Assembly: GCF_900048895.1 (NCBI RefSeq)
Contig: NZ_LT160640.1
Location: forward strand, 1,380,758 to 1,444,757
Reading direction: 5' to 3'
DNA: 64,000 nt
Origin: Neglectibacter timonensis
GTDB lineage: Bacteria > Bacillota > Clostridia > Oscillospirales > Acutalibacteraceae
Part shown: positions 41,088 to 49,319 of the stretch, in pieces
Numbering within the stretch: the first letter of the stretch is position 1
How the letters are laid out: each line of letters opens with the position of its first letter
The notes under the pieces: generated by a model
The model's input: the letters and a program-made list of their open reading frames with translations, nothing else
Database searches by the model: none
What the model was told of the DNA's origin: nothing
Position numbers and translations under genes: made by a program

Positions 41088-42500
41088 TCAGCTTTCCCCT
41101 CTCTTTTTCCCGCAGTTGGGACAAAAATTTCCAGATATTTCCCGCTGCCCGCAGGAGCAGCTCCAGGTTTCTGCTGCAGACGGAGCGGGGCGTTTGGCAC
41201 CGCAGTTGGGGCAGAAATTGCTGGAAATACCCTTCTCGCCGCAGGTACAATCCCAGGTTCCCGCCGCAGCTGGGAGGGGTCGTTTCGCACCGCAGTTCGG
41301 ACAAAAATTGCTGGTCACAGCCTTTTGGCCGCAGGTGCAGTCCCAAGAATCGGAAATCGCCGCGCTGACGGTCCGCCCTGCGTTTTCAGCACAGTTCAGC
41401 ACGGGATTCAGGGCTTCCTTTGTCAGATTCATCACGCCGCCCATGGCCCCCAACGTCACGCCCAGTCCGGCGATCTCCCCAAGTCCTCCGGAACCCTCTC
41501 CGGCAATGCCGTTTTTCATTGCCTCCATGCCAACCTGCCTGGCGGTTTCCTGCTGGTAGCTGTACCCCTTCATCCTCATCTCCTGGGCTTCCGCCTCTGC
41601 CTGCATGCGGTAGGCCTCCGCCTCTGCCGCCTTCTGAATCTTCAGCGCCTCCGCTTCCCCCTGTGCACCGAGAATTTTCATCCGGGCGTCGGTGTAGGCC
41701 TCCACAGCCCGGCGTTCCGCCGCAGCTTCGGCCTCTTTGCAGCGGATCTCCTCCTGCCTCACGGTAAGATACTGCTCGGCATACTGTTCCTTCATTCTTC
41801 GGAAGTTGGGGTCGTCATCCGGAGTGACCACCCGGCTGACATAGAATTCCGGCATGGTCAGGCCATATTCGCCCAGGGAACCGTTGATCCGCTCCCGCAG
41901 CGCGGCGGAAAGCTCCAGGAGCCGCTCGTCGATCTCCAGTACGTTGATTCCATTATCCTTAATGGCCTGGGCCAGATAGCTTTTCACCTGGGTCATGACC
42001 ATGGCCCGGAAAAAGCCCTTGCCTCCGCCCAGCAAATCCTCCTGCCCCAGGCTGGAAGCAGTGCCCACCACCCTGAGGAGCAGCTGCCGGGAATCCGTGA
42101 CGCGGATGGAAAACTCGCCGCTGGCCCCCAGTTCCACATGCAGCCCGGAAGCCGGGTCAAACAGCCGCACCTTCGTATCCGTGCCCCATTTGATTCCCAT
42201 TTGTGTGGCAAGGCTGATAAAATACACCTCGGAGTGAAAGGGGCTCTGCCCGCCGGCGGGCAGTTCATAAATTTTTCCCAGCATGGGCAGGCGGTCTGTT
42301 TCCAGCAGATAACGGCCAGGCCCGAACAGATCCAAGGCCTGACCATCCCGGAAGAACAGCGCCTCCTGGCTCTCATGTACAATAAGCTGGGAGCCCAGGT
42401 TGAAATCCTCCACCGGATGCTTCCATACCAGCGCGTCGTCTTCCCCCTCAAATTTGATGACGTTTATCAGATGTCTGCGTTCCGTATTCTTTTCAGCCAC
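41088..42500 (-). CDS. SPFH/Band-7 protein with three C-terminal zinc ribbons
   Basis: 470 residues. The SPFH (stomatin/prohibitin) domain is at about 15-235, with FGPGRYLLETDRLP and TDTKVRLFDP. It is followed by an Ala/Glu-rich coiled coil (about 240-300), a Gly-rich stretch, and three repeats of about 30 residues, each with CxCG...NFCPNCG (41088-41350), giving three zinc ribbons. The layout resembles B. subtilis YdjI-type proteins of membrane stress. SPFH proteins form oligomeric membrane scaffolds; no membrane helix is seen here. I chose GTG 42500: AGGAGG is 9 bases upstream, while the longer frame overlaps the TIR gene. It lies 55 bases after the TIR gene and is presumably co-transcribed. 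Confidence 0.9.
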   Translation of the reverse strand: MAEKNTERRHLINVIKFEGEDDALVWKHPVEDFNLGSQLIVHESQEALFFRDGQALDLFGPGRYLLETDRLPMLGKIYELPAGGQSPFHSEVYFISLATQMGIKWGTDTKVRLFDPASGLHVELGASGEFSIRVTDSRQLLLRVVGTASSLGQEDLLGGGKGFFRAMVMTQVKSYLAQAIKDNGINVLEIDERLLELSAALRERINGSLGEYGLTMPEFYVSRVVTPDDDPNFRRMKEQYAEQYLTVRQEEIRCKEAEAAAERRAVEAYTDARMKILGAQGEAEALKIQKAAEAEAYRMQAEAEAQEMRMKGYSYQQETARQVGMEAMKNGIAGEGSGGLGEIAGLGVTLGAMGGVMNLTKEALNPVLNCAENAGRTVSAAISDSWDCTCGQKAVTSNFCPNCGAKRPLPAAAGTWDCTCGEKGISSNFCPNCGAKRPAPSAAETWSCSCGQREISGNFCPNCGKKRGES

Positions 42501-42555
42501 GATAATCTCCTCCTGATCATGGTAATATTTCAGTACAGTTTTTCCTCTTTTTTGT

Positions 42556-45399
42556 TTATGAATTCCAATCTGAAATTCCGGAATAGTAACTGGAATTGCC
42601 GCCGAAGCCGCTGTACCGTCCATCCCTTTCCTGAACTACCATATAACTGGTTCCTACCGAAAGCGCAACCGGATCCTCAACCTCTTCTTCCACCTTGCTG
42701 ACACTGATTATCAGCTTATTAGAGGCTGAATGGTAGGTGTTCCCAGCAATAAGCAGTTCCCCCTGCGCCGTAATCGCAGCGGAAAAATAGTTACCTACCG
42801 AAATAGCTATGACATCCTTCCAGGATTTTACGTTGCTTTCTATCGCGGTATTGGTTCCGGTGTACACCACCGTGCCGTCCGCCCTCAGCCCCATGACGCC
42901 GTCCGGTTCCACAGAAATCGCCACAATATCCGTCCAGTCGTCTACCCTGATTTCACCCTCATCTCTCTTGAGATGACCCTGTACCACCACCGAGCCGTCC
43001 GCCTTCAGTCCCACGGTAAAGGCATCCCCTGCCCCTACGGCGACAATGTTTGTCCAGGACTCCACGTCCTTTGGATGGCCCCAATTATTTCCTGCCGCCA
43101 CCACAGTTCCATCTGCTTTCAGGCCCACAGAATGAGATACTCCAGCCGCAACATCAATCACATCGGTCCAACTCTCCACATCGCATTGCCCATCCTCATT
43201 TTTTCCAGCAGCTACCACGGTACCGTCCTCTTTCAGGCCCAAAGCGAATCCACCATATGCCGCGGAAGCAGAAACAGCCGTAATATCTGTCCAGCCCTTT
43301 ACCCCCGGCGCCGGGTCCTCGCCAGCGACAAGTACGGCGCCGCTCTGTGTGACCGCCAGGCATTGGCGTCCCCCGACGGAAAGCTTTTTCGAATCAAACA
43401 AAGATTTCTGAAGCAGCGGTACGGCTTTTTTCATCTGTAAACTGGCATCCCGATAGGAACCCAGCTTTCGGAAAGCAAGATAGGCTTCCCGGTAATGACC
43501 GGATTCCATCTGTTCCATTGCAGCGGAATAATCCCGTCCGGGAAGAATCACCTGTGTCATCAACACAGCAACCCCAGTTGACACGAGCAGTACAGCCACT
43601 ACAAGGATAGAAATAATCCTCATTTTTCTATGCATCCGAACCCGGTTCCGCTCCTCCTCGATCCGGCTGGCTTCCCGTTCGGCCTCCCGGAGCTCCTCTA
43701 TCCTTTTTTCGCAGGCTTTCACCTGCTCCATGCTGTCCAGATAATCCTCCAAGGCCTGGAACTGATCCATAGCATTTCGTAAATCCAAAGAGTTTTTGGA
43801 CTCATCCCGCTTCTTACAGGCAGCTTCATAGGCCTGCCGCCTCTCCTCTTCCGCCTTCAGCCTGGCTTCCGCACTTTTTTCAGCCGCCCATTTCTCAGCC
43901 TGATCCAATTTTTCCCGATAAGCTTTTTCTACACTTTTCCTGGCTTCCTCATCCGAGGGCAGCGCCGCTTCCTGTCTTTGCCGCAATACTTGAATCACAT
44001 CGCCCAGAACCCGGCTGAGTCTCTCTGCGTCCTCCTCTTTGGAAAATTTCAAAGCCCGCTGAAACAGTTTATTTCCCCAAAACGCCTCTTCCTCCGCGAT
44101 CACCTTCCGCCAAGAGGGGAGGTAAGCAGGATAGGTACGGTCAAACTCAAATCTTTCGCAGATATCCTTCCTGGTCAAACGCTCCCTCACAAAAAAGCGG
44201 GACACGGCTTCCTCGATTCGTCCCACCGCCTCCGGACAGGCTTCCGTCCTTTCCGCTTCCACGGAAACGTGGAGTTTCTTCCGGTTCTCGGCCAGAGCTT
44301 CCAGTGTGGGACTTTTTTTCTCTGCCAGGAATTTCCCCAGATATGCCCTGCCGTTTTCCGCATCCAGGTTCAGCGCCTGTTCAAAAAAGCCGTCCGCTTT
44401 CAGCCAATCCCCGTCCTCCAGGGCCAGTTCTCCCCGTTTTAAAAGGGCGGACAGGTTTCCGGTTTCTCCCTGGATTTCCCCATTCTCCTTTTCCTCTTCT
44501 CCGCCCGCGCCCAGCACCTTGTCGATTCCCCGGATCAGGTCCTGGATGAAGCCGATTTTACTCATGTCGTAGGCCTGCAGGATGGACAGCTGTTCCGGCA
44601 GGTCGTAGGGATTCATGTCCCGGTAGCAGGGAATCAGCAGCTTGGAACGATCTTTCTTCATCAGGGCCAGGAACCGGCTCCACTCGTTTTTCACCCACAC
44701 TGCATTGAAATGCTCCGCTGTGGTGCCCAACACTACCATCACTTTGGCGGACTGCAGCGCCGCAAAGATGTAGGGTTCGTATTCCACACCCGCCTTATCC
44801 TCCAAAGTGATCCGGGCAAAGAACACCCTTCGCCCCTCTTCCGTCAGCTCGTAATAGATTTCCTGAGCCAGCACGCTGTCCTTCGTGCGGCTGCCATCTT
44901 CCTCAGACTCTTTGTAGCACAGAAACACATCGAAGGCCTCTTCCCGTTGGGACGTGGCCAAAATCCCTTTTTGCACCTGGGCGATTTTCTCTCCGTCCTT
45001 CCGGTACTGGCTTTTGGCGGCCGCGTCGGCATATTCCAGAGCGGCGAGATAGTCCACATCCTCCAAAAAGCTGTCGAAGCTCAGCCTGTGGCAGGTAGGG
45101 AACCATTCCCCGCTTTCCGGATCCTCCACGTATTCGATTCCAAACCGGCAAAGCGCGCAGCACCAGTGAGCCTCGGCATTTTTGTCGTCCTGCTCCACGA
45201 TGCGTTCATATACCGCCAGTGCCTTATCGAATTCCCCCGCCCGGCGAAAATGATTGCCCCGGTTAAACGCCGCCGCCGTCTGTTCGCCGTCCACTTTTGG
45301 CAGCGTCATCACACTGCCGCAGTATTCACAGGAGCCAAAGGTTTTATCCGTGGAAAGCTCCATATCCCCGCCGCACATTTTACACTTGATAACCGTCAT
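42556..45399 (-). CDS. Zinc ribbon-TPR-TIR-coiled coil-TM-RCC1-like receptor protein
   Basis: 947 residues. Order: zinc ribbon (6-28, CKMCGG...CEYCG), TPR-like helices (42-110), TIR domain (about 155-290; FDVFLCYKESEEDG, ARITLEDKAGVEYEPYIFAAL, and the box AVWVKNEW with Glu239), TPR-like segment (313-350), long coiled coil (480-590), one membrane helix (595-617), and six repeats of about 38-39 residues (680-895; GLKADGTVVAAGNN with SWTDI/V). Basic residues (RMHRKMR) precede the helix, so the TIR side is cytoplasmic and the repeats lie outside. Glu239 aligns with the catalytic glutamate of NADase TIRs. ATG 45399 follows the RHH stop by six bases. Function is unproven; a sensor or defence role is inference. 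Confidence 0.88.
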   Translation of the reverse strand: MTVIKCKMCGGDMELSTDKTFGSCEYCGSVMTLPKVDGEQTAAAFNRGNHFRRAGEFDKALAVYERIVEQDDKNAEAHWCCALCRFGIEYVEDPESGEWFPTCHRLSFDSFLEDVDYLAALEYADAAAKSQYRKDGEKIAQVQKGILATSQREEAFDVFLCYKESEEDGSRTKDSVLAQEIYYELTEEGRRVFFARITLEDKAGVEYEPYIFAALQSAKVMVVLGTTAEHFNAVWVKNEWSRFLALMKKDRSKLLIPCYRDMNPYDLPEQLSILQAYDMSKIGFIQDLIRGIDKVLGAGGEEEKENGEIQGETGNLSALLKRGELALEDGDWLKADGFFEQALNLDAENGRAYLGKFLAEKKSPTLEALAENRKKLHVSVEAERTEACPEAVGRIEEAVSRFFVRERLTRKDICERFEFDRTYPAYLPSWRKVIAEEEAFWGNKLFQRALKFSKEEDAERLSRVLGDVIQVLRQRQEAALPSDEEARKSVEKAYREKLDQAEKWAAEKSAEARLKAEEERRQAYEAACKKRDESKNSLDLRNAMDQFQALEDYLDSMEQVKACEKRIEELREAEREASRIEEERNRVRMHRKMRIISILVVAVLLVSTGVAVLMTQVILPGRDYSAAMEQMESGHYREAYLAFRKLGSYRDASLQMKKAVPLLQKSLFDSKKLSVGGRQCLAVTQSGAVLVAGEDPAPGVKGWTDITAVSASAAYGGFALGLKEDGTVVAAGKNEDGQCDVESWTDVIDVAAGVSHSVGLKADGTVVAAGNNWGHPKDVESWTNIVAVGAGDAFTVGLKADGSVVVQGHLKRDEGEIRVDDWTDIVAISVEPDGVMGLRADGTVVYTGTNTAIESNVKSWKDVIAISVGNYFSAAITAQGELLIAGNTYHSASNKLIISVSKVEEEVEDPVALSVGTSYMVVQERDGRYSGFGGNSSYYSGISDWNS

Positions 45400-45405
45400 T
45401 CGTTC

Positions 45406-45633
45406 CTACTCCTTCTCCTGCTGATTTTCTGCCCCCTGCTCTGCCCCGCTGGATACCTCCATATGATCCAGCGCAAATTCCAGAGCCATACTCATAATTT
45501 CATTGCGCGTGCGGCCGGTAGCCCTTGCCGCTCCGTCTATTTCCTGCAGCATTTCCCGTGACAGCCGCATGGATATCACCATGGACTCTCCGCCGTACCG
45601 CTTCGGTGCGATTTTCAATTTCGGATCTCCCAC
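45406..45633 (-). CDS. Ribbon-helix-helix (CopG/Arc-type) protein
   Basis: 75 residues. Residues about 18-58 (MVISMRLSREMLQEIDGAARATGRTRNEIMSMALEFALDHM, shortened) form a beta strand and two helices as in CopG/Arc DNA-binding proteins. The tail is acidic and rich in Glu and Gln. It is the first gene of the RHH-TIR-SPFH unit; the spacing to the TIR start is six bases. GTG 45633 gives the full fold; the ribosome site (GGGGGC) is moderate. It probably represses its own promoter through the palindrome at 45661-45674. The short length also recalls antitoxins, but no toxin is nearby. Confidence 0.87.
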   Translation of the reverse strand: MGDPKLKIAPKRYGGESMVISMRLSREMLQEIDGAARATGRTRNEIMSMALEFALDHMEVSSGAEQGAENQQEKE

Positions 45634-45655
45634 AGCTTTGCCCCCTTTTGTTTCT

Positions 45656-45683
45656 ATTGTAATACAAATGTATTTTTTTGCAA
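45656..45683 (-). promoter_or_regulatory. Promoter and operator candidate of the RHH-TIR-SPFH unit
   Basis: Minus-strand TTGCAA (45678-45683), 16-base spacer, TACAAT (45656-45661). The spacer holds the palindrome AATACA-AA-TGTATT (45661-45674), which fits a dimer of a ribbon-helix-helix repressor. Confidence 0.65.
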
Positions 45684-45702
45684 GTGAAATTGTAAATCAG
45701 TG

Positions 45703-45748
45703 AAAAAAGCTGCTGTTTCCGGAAACTATTTCCATCTACAGCAGCTTT
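45703..45748 (-). terminator. Terminator after the CmpB-domain gene
   Basis: Minus strand AAAGCTGCTGT, 21-base loop, ACAGCAGCTTT followed by TTTC. It separates the CmpB gene from the RHH unit, whose promoter begins 20 bases further on. Confidence 0.8.
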
Positions 45749-45754
45749 GTTTAC

Positions 45755-47311
45755 TTATCCCATCGGATCAAGAGGGGGCAAATTTTCAGGTTTCACAATT
45801 TCCGGTTTGCCCACATACTGCATATGCGGATAAATGATTTTAAGAAATTCATCCGGAAAATACTCGTCAAAAAACTCCTGTACCACGTTGGAAGCAGGCA
45901 CGTTATTCACTCGTTCAGACTGACGGTACACCGCCCCGGCAGAAAGCGCCATATCCGCCACCATGAACAGCGACACAGCGATTGTCAGGGGACGGCCCAC
46001 TTTTTTAGGGATCCGCTGGATCGTCCTGGAGAGGATTGGGTACAGGTCCTTCACCCAAATTAGGCCCAGAATCCCCCAGAAAAAGGAATACATCAAATTG
46101 GTCCGCCCGCCGATATTCAAGGCGGAATCACTGTACTCCCAGGAGACCGTGCCGAACATGACCTGCTGCAGGAAACTGCACAGGTATTCAAACCCTCCCC
46201 CAATTACCATGCTGGCCAAAAAAATGAGCACATCCTTCTGGTTGTACATCTTATAGAGGAACAGCGTAATGGCAATGGCTCCAAACCCATAGATAAGGAT
46301 AAACGGCCCGAACACTACGCTGACCCGCAGCTCAAATTTGTGGGGCGGCATTGCCAGCGCATACAGGGTTTCCAGTACAAAACCCACAAGATTGCCGATC
46401 ATAAAAATCCAAAACAGCTTGGAATAACACATGCCGTAGGCAAAGGGTTTTTCCGCACCTTCGGGCAGCCTCTGCTCATAGGCTGCAACAGCCGCTTCAT
46501 TATGCTTCCGGATCAGCTCGCCGGAACGGCGCCGGAACACATCCACATTCTGACGCAGCAGCTCCAGCTGTTCATTGTGCTTCAGGGATTTCAGATCAGG
46601 GAAAGCCTTGAGCAGACGCTTGTGCAGCTTGTTTGCATGCAGCGTCTGTTCATATTTTTCTTTCAGGCGGGCAGCTTCCTTCTGCCACTCCTTCTCAAAT
46701 TCTTTCTGCTTTTCTTTGACGGCAATAGCCCCCGCCGAAATCCCCTCTCCCAGCTTATCAGAGCCGGCCCGGATTTTACTGGAAACATATTCCAGGTTCT
46801 TCAGTTTCCGGTTCAGCCCGATAATCGCCACCACGGTGACGGTAAAATCTGCCAAAGCCAGGCCCAAAAGCACCAGCAGCACCACCACGCCCACCGTACG
46901 GGGAATCAGAGAGACAAAATATCTTGTCAGGGGCATTACAAAACGCACCACCATCGCGCCCGCTATTGCCCAGACAATGGAAAACTTCAGGCAGATATAG
47001 CCGTTCAGGTTGTGAGGCTGGTTGGAATAATCCCACCATTTCTGACGAAATACCTTTTCCAGTACAAAACCGGCAAACCATTCCAGCGCCGACCCCAGCA
47101 CCATAGAACCCACCAGCAGAGCCGCCAGATTCCCGCCGAAGGGGCGCATGATGAAATCGATAAGCACAACACCGAAGCCATAAATTGGACACAGTGGCCC
47201 ATTGAGAAAGCCACGGTTGACAAAATGCCTATCGCGCACCGCAGCAAAGGCCACCTCACTGCACCAGCCCAGAAAAGCAAAGATAAAAAAGCACCATACA
47301 TATGTATACAT
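45755..47311 (-). CDS. Double CmpB-domain membrane protein (putative ABC transporter permease)
   Basis: 518 residues with two copies of the same membrane module (about 1-175 and 290-440), each with four or five helices. The first has RGFLNGPLCPIYGFGVVLID and LEWFAGFVLEKVF..WWDYS; the second has FELRVSVVFGPFILIYGFGA and FEYLCSFLQQVMF..SWEYS. This is the CmpB-type domain annotated as a putative ABC transporter permease. Between them is a charged coiled coil (about 190-290). A single-domain form is common; a fused pair is rarer. Its substrate is unknown. ATG 47311 follows GGGGA; it has its own promoter and terminator. Confidence 0.82.
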   Translation of the reverse strand: MYTYVWCFFIFAFLGWCSEVAFAAVRDRHFVNRGFLNGPLCPIYGFGVVLIDFIMRPFGGNLAALLVGSMVLGSALEWFAGFVLEKVFRQKWWDYSNQPHNLNGYICLKFSIVWAIAGAMVVRFVMPLTRYFVSLIPRTVGVVVLLVLLGLALADFTVTVVAIIGLNRKLKNLEYVSSKIRAGSDKLGEGISAGAIAVKEKQKEFEKEWQKEAARLKEKYEQTLHANKLHKRLLKAFPDLKSLKHNEQLELLRQNVDVFRRRSGELIRKHNEAAVAAYEQRLPEGAEKPFAYGMCYSKLFWIFMIGNLVGFVLETLYALAMPPHKFELRVSVVFGPFILIYGFGAIAITLFLYKMYNQKDVLIFLASMVIGGGFEYLCSFLQQVMFGTVSWEYSDSALNIGGRTNLMYSFFWGILGLIWVKDLYPILSRTIQRIPKKVGRPLTIAVSLFMVADMALSAGAVYRQSERVNNVPASNVVQEFFDEYFPDEFLKIIYPHMQYVGKPEIVKPENLPPLDPMG

Positions 47312-47366
47312 GTCGTTCCCCTGCCACTCCCTCCGTCCCGATTCCCTCCGAAACAGCAATAATATT

Positions 47367-47395
47367 ATTATAACAAACAAGGCGTTCCCTGTAAA
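47367..47395 (-). promoter_or_regulatory. Promoter of the CmpB-domain gene
   Basis: Minus-strand TTTACA (47390-47395), 17-base spacer, TATAAT (47367-47372). The -35 box overlaps the loop of the preceding gene's terminator. Confidence 0.65.
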
Positions 47396-47408
47396 CAGGA
47401 GCGCCTTC
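47380..47408 (-). terminator. Terminator after the NAD(P)HX repair gene
   Basis: Minus strand AAGGCGCTCCTG, TTTA loop, CAGGGAACGCCTT, followed by GTTTGTTATAA. The hairpin is imperfect; it lies 42 bases past the stop. Confidence 0.6.
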
Positions 47409-47449
47409 GGAAAGAGAAGTTTAAGAAATGACGGTCCACAGAATGCCGC

Positions 47450-48970
47450 TCAGTCTCCCCTGAAAAGCTCCGGCAAAGCCTCTAAAAGATCCGTGGGCAG
47501 CATGGCCCTGGGGGAAAACCTCTCAGCACAGAGGTCCCCAGCCCTGCCATGGAGAGAAACGCCCGCCACAGCCGATTCAAACAGAGGCATTCCCTGCGCC
47601 GCAAATGAGGCGACCATTCCGGCCAGCACGTCTCCGCTGCCCCCCTTGGCCATTCCAGGATTGCCCGTGGGGTTGACTGCCGTCCGGCCATCCGGCGAGG
47701 TTATTACGGTACCCGCCCCTTTCAGTACAGAGACCGCTTGAAATTTTTCTGCCGCTTCCCCGGCTGCAGCCAAACGATCCGCCTGAATTTCCCGAACACC
47801 CTTTCCCAGCAGCCTTGCCATTTCACCGGGATGCGGCGTCAAAACAAGAGGCGCCTGACATTCCCTTCTCCATTCCGGATGCCTGGAGAGGAAATTGAGG
47901 CCGTCCGCGTCAAGTACCAGTGGAATTCTGCAGTGCCGGAAAACAGGGGGACAGGCCTGCTCGGACAGTTCCCCCAGCCCGCAGCCTAAAAGGCAGGCCG
48001 TCGCCTTGGAGAGGGCCTCCCGCAGCAACCCCTCGCAGGCCCTTTCATCGCTCCGCCAGGGAAGGATGGTGAACACGGCTTCCGGAACCGCCTGAGCGGC
48101 GATGGGATAGATACGCTCCTCCACCGCAAGATGCAGCAGCCCAACCCCGCACCGGAGCGCCGCCCGCGCCGCCATCAGGCAGGCCCCTGCCATCCCGTAG
48201 CTTCCGCACACCAGCAGCAGCCGCCCTAAGTCCCCCTTGTTGCTTTGGACGCCGGGAGAGGGGAGCACTTGGGCGGAAAACTCCGCCTCTATCTCAAACC
48301 GCTTGCAGGAAGCCTCGGCTTCCTGCAGCAGGCGCGCTGGAATCCCCACCTGCGCTACCACGGTCTCCCCGCAGTATTCCTTGGCGGGATAGGAGGCACA
48401 GGCAGGCTTCTTTCCGGTAAATGTTACCGTGATATCTGCCCGGAAGGCGCCGGGGCTCACTCTTCCTGTGTCGCATTCCGCGCCGCTGGGCAGGTCGCAT
48501 GCCAGCTTCAAACAATTCTGGGCATTGGCCAGGGCCAGAAAACGGGCCGGTTCTCCGGAAAGCTCCCCATGGAATCCAAAGCCATACACCGCGTCCACGA
48601 TCAAGTCGGATTCTTCCAACATCCGTTCCGCCCGTTCCGGCTCATGCCCCGCACAGACCGTCTCCACAGCCTCCGGCATACGCAGAAAGGCTTGATGCGC
48701 AAGCCCTGTCTGCGGTGGGCCCTGCAGCAGAAGCACCCGGACGCAAGCGCCTTTCTCCCACAGCAGCCGGGCGCATACAAAACCGTCCCCGCCGTTGTTT
48801 CCCTTTCCGCAGAGAATTGCCACACGTTTCCCTTCCAGAGGATGGAGGAGTTTTTCCGCTTCCACCGCCACAGCGGTCCCCGCCTGTTCCATCAGTCTCT
48901 CCAGAGAAACGCCCTCTTCCCCGGCCAGTTCCTCCAGCCGCCGGATTTCCGCACTGCTAAAAAGTTTCAT
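47450..48970 (-). CDS. nnr: Bifunctional NAD(P)H-hydrate epimerase/dehydratase
   Basis: 506 residues that repair damaged (hydrated) NADH and NADPH. The N-terminal YjeF_N epimerase domain (about 1-215) has RVAILCGKGNNGGDGFVCARLL and DLPSGAECDTG. The C-terminal ADP/ATP-dependent dehydratase domain (about 225-500) has the Walker-type LLVCGSYGMAGAC and the conserved NPTGNPGMAKGGSGDVLAGM with the catalytic aspartate. This fused form is standard in bacteria. ATG 48970 follows GAGGAGG at 6 bases; an upstream ATG at 49243 lies in a long extension crossing the divergent riboswitch and was rejected. It is divergent from the ribU unit. Confidence 0.94.
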   Translation of the reverse strand: MKLFSSAEIRRLEELAGEEGVSLERLMEQAGTAVAVEAEKLLHPLEGKRVAILCGKGNNGGDGFVCARLLWEKGACVRVLLLQGPPQTGLAHQAFLRMPEAVETVCAGHEPERAERMLEESDLIVDAVYGFGFHGELSGEPARFLALANAQNCLKLACDLPSGAECDTGRVSPGAFRADITVTFTGKKPACASYPAKEYCGETVVAQVGIPARLLQEAEASCKRFEIEAEFSAQVLPSPGVQSNKGDLGRLLLVCGSYGMAGACLMAARAALRCGVGLLHLAVEERIYPIAAQAVPEAVFTILPWRSDERACEGLLREALSKATACLLGCGLGELSEQACPPVFRHCRIPLVLDADGLNFLSRHPEWRRECQAPLVLTPHPGEMARLLGKGVREIQADRLAAAGEAAEKFQAVSVLKGAGTVITSPDGRTAVNPTGNPGMAKGGSGDVLAGMVASFAAQGMPLFESAVAGVSLHGRAGDLCAERFSPRAMLPTDLLEALPELFRGD

Positions 48971-49036
48971 CTCGAGCCTCCTCTTCCCTTCTCCGGTCCC
49001 GACCCTTTTTTCACCGTGAAGCAGGGTTTTCCGGTC

Positions 49037-49065
49037 TTGACACATTTTGGCTTTCGTAATAGAAT
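49037..49065 (+). promoter_or_regulatory. Promoter of the ribU leader
   Basis: TTGACA (49037-49042), 17-base spacer, TAGAAT (49060-49065). This strong pair starts just before the riboswitch. Confidence 0.8.
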
Positions 49066-49079
49066 AATACCAGCAATTA

Positions 49080-49265
49080 ATCTTCGGGGCAAGGTGAAAA
49101 TCCTTACCGGCAGTATAGTCTGCGAACGGGGCGTGCGTTTCCGCATGTTCCGCCGAACCGGTGAAATTCCGGTACCGACGGTGACAGTCCGGATGGCAGA
49201 AGATTGGATAGCCGCTTTTTGCGCGTTCCGTCCCCGAACACATCTGCTGTTCGGGGACTTTTTTC
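49080..49265 (+). ncRNA. FMN riboswitch (RFN element) with terminator
   Basis: The conserved RFN blocks are present: TCTTCGGGGCAAGGTGAAA, CCTTACCGGCAGTA, CCGGTGAAATTCCGGTACCGACGGT (shortened in meaning), GACAGTCCGGATG and AGAAGATT at 49080-49206. Downstream is a terminator hairpin, GTCCCCGAAC / GTTCGGGGAC (49230-49258), with a T run. In known FMN switches ligand binding favours termination, so riboflavin uptake is lowered when FMN is plentiful. Confidence 0.96.
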
Positions 49266-49319
49266 TATCCAATTCCGAGTCCGATTTTTTGCAAATCCCA
49301 TTTGAAAGGACCGGTTGCT

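Noticed and set aside
41088-41350. Possible CRISPR-like array from repeated sequence in the SPFH gene end
   Set aside because: The repeats are coding (zinc ribbons), adjacent, without unique spacers of constant length.
41067-42701. 544-codon plus-strand frame opposite the SPFH gene
   Set aside because: The minus-strand protein has clear SPFH and zinc-ribbon domains; the plus-strand translation is low in structure and Pro/Leu/His-rich.
45406-45633. RHH protein as antitoxin of a toxin-antitoxin pair
   Set aside because: The partner gene is a 947-residue receptor protein, not a small toxin; a regulator role fits better, though an antitoxin-like control of TIR activity cannot be excluded.
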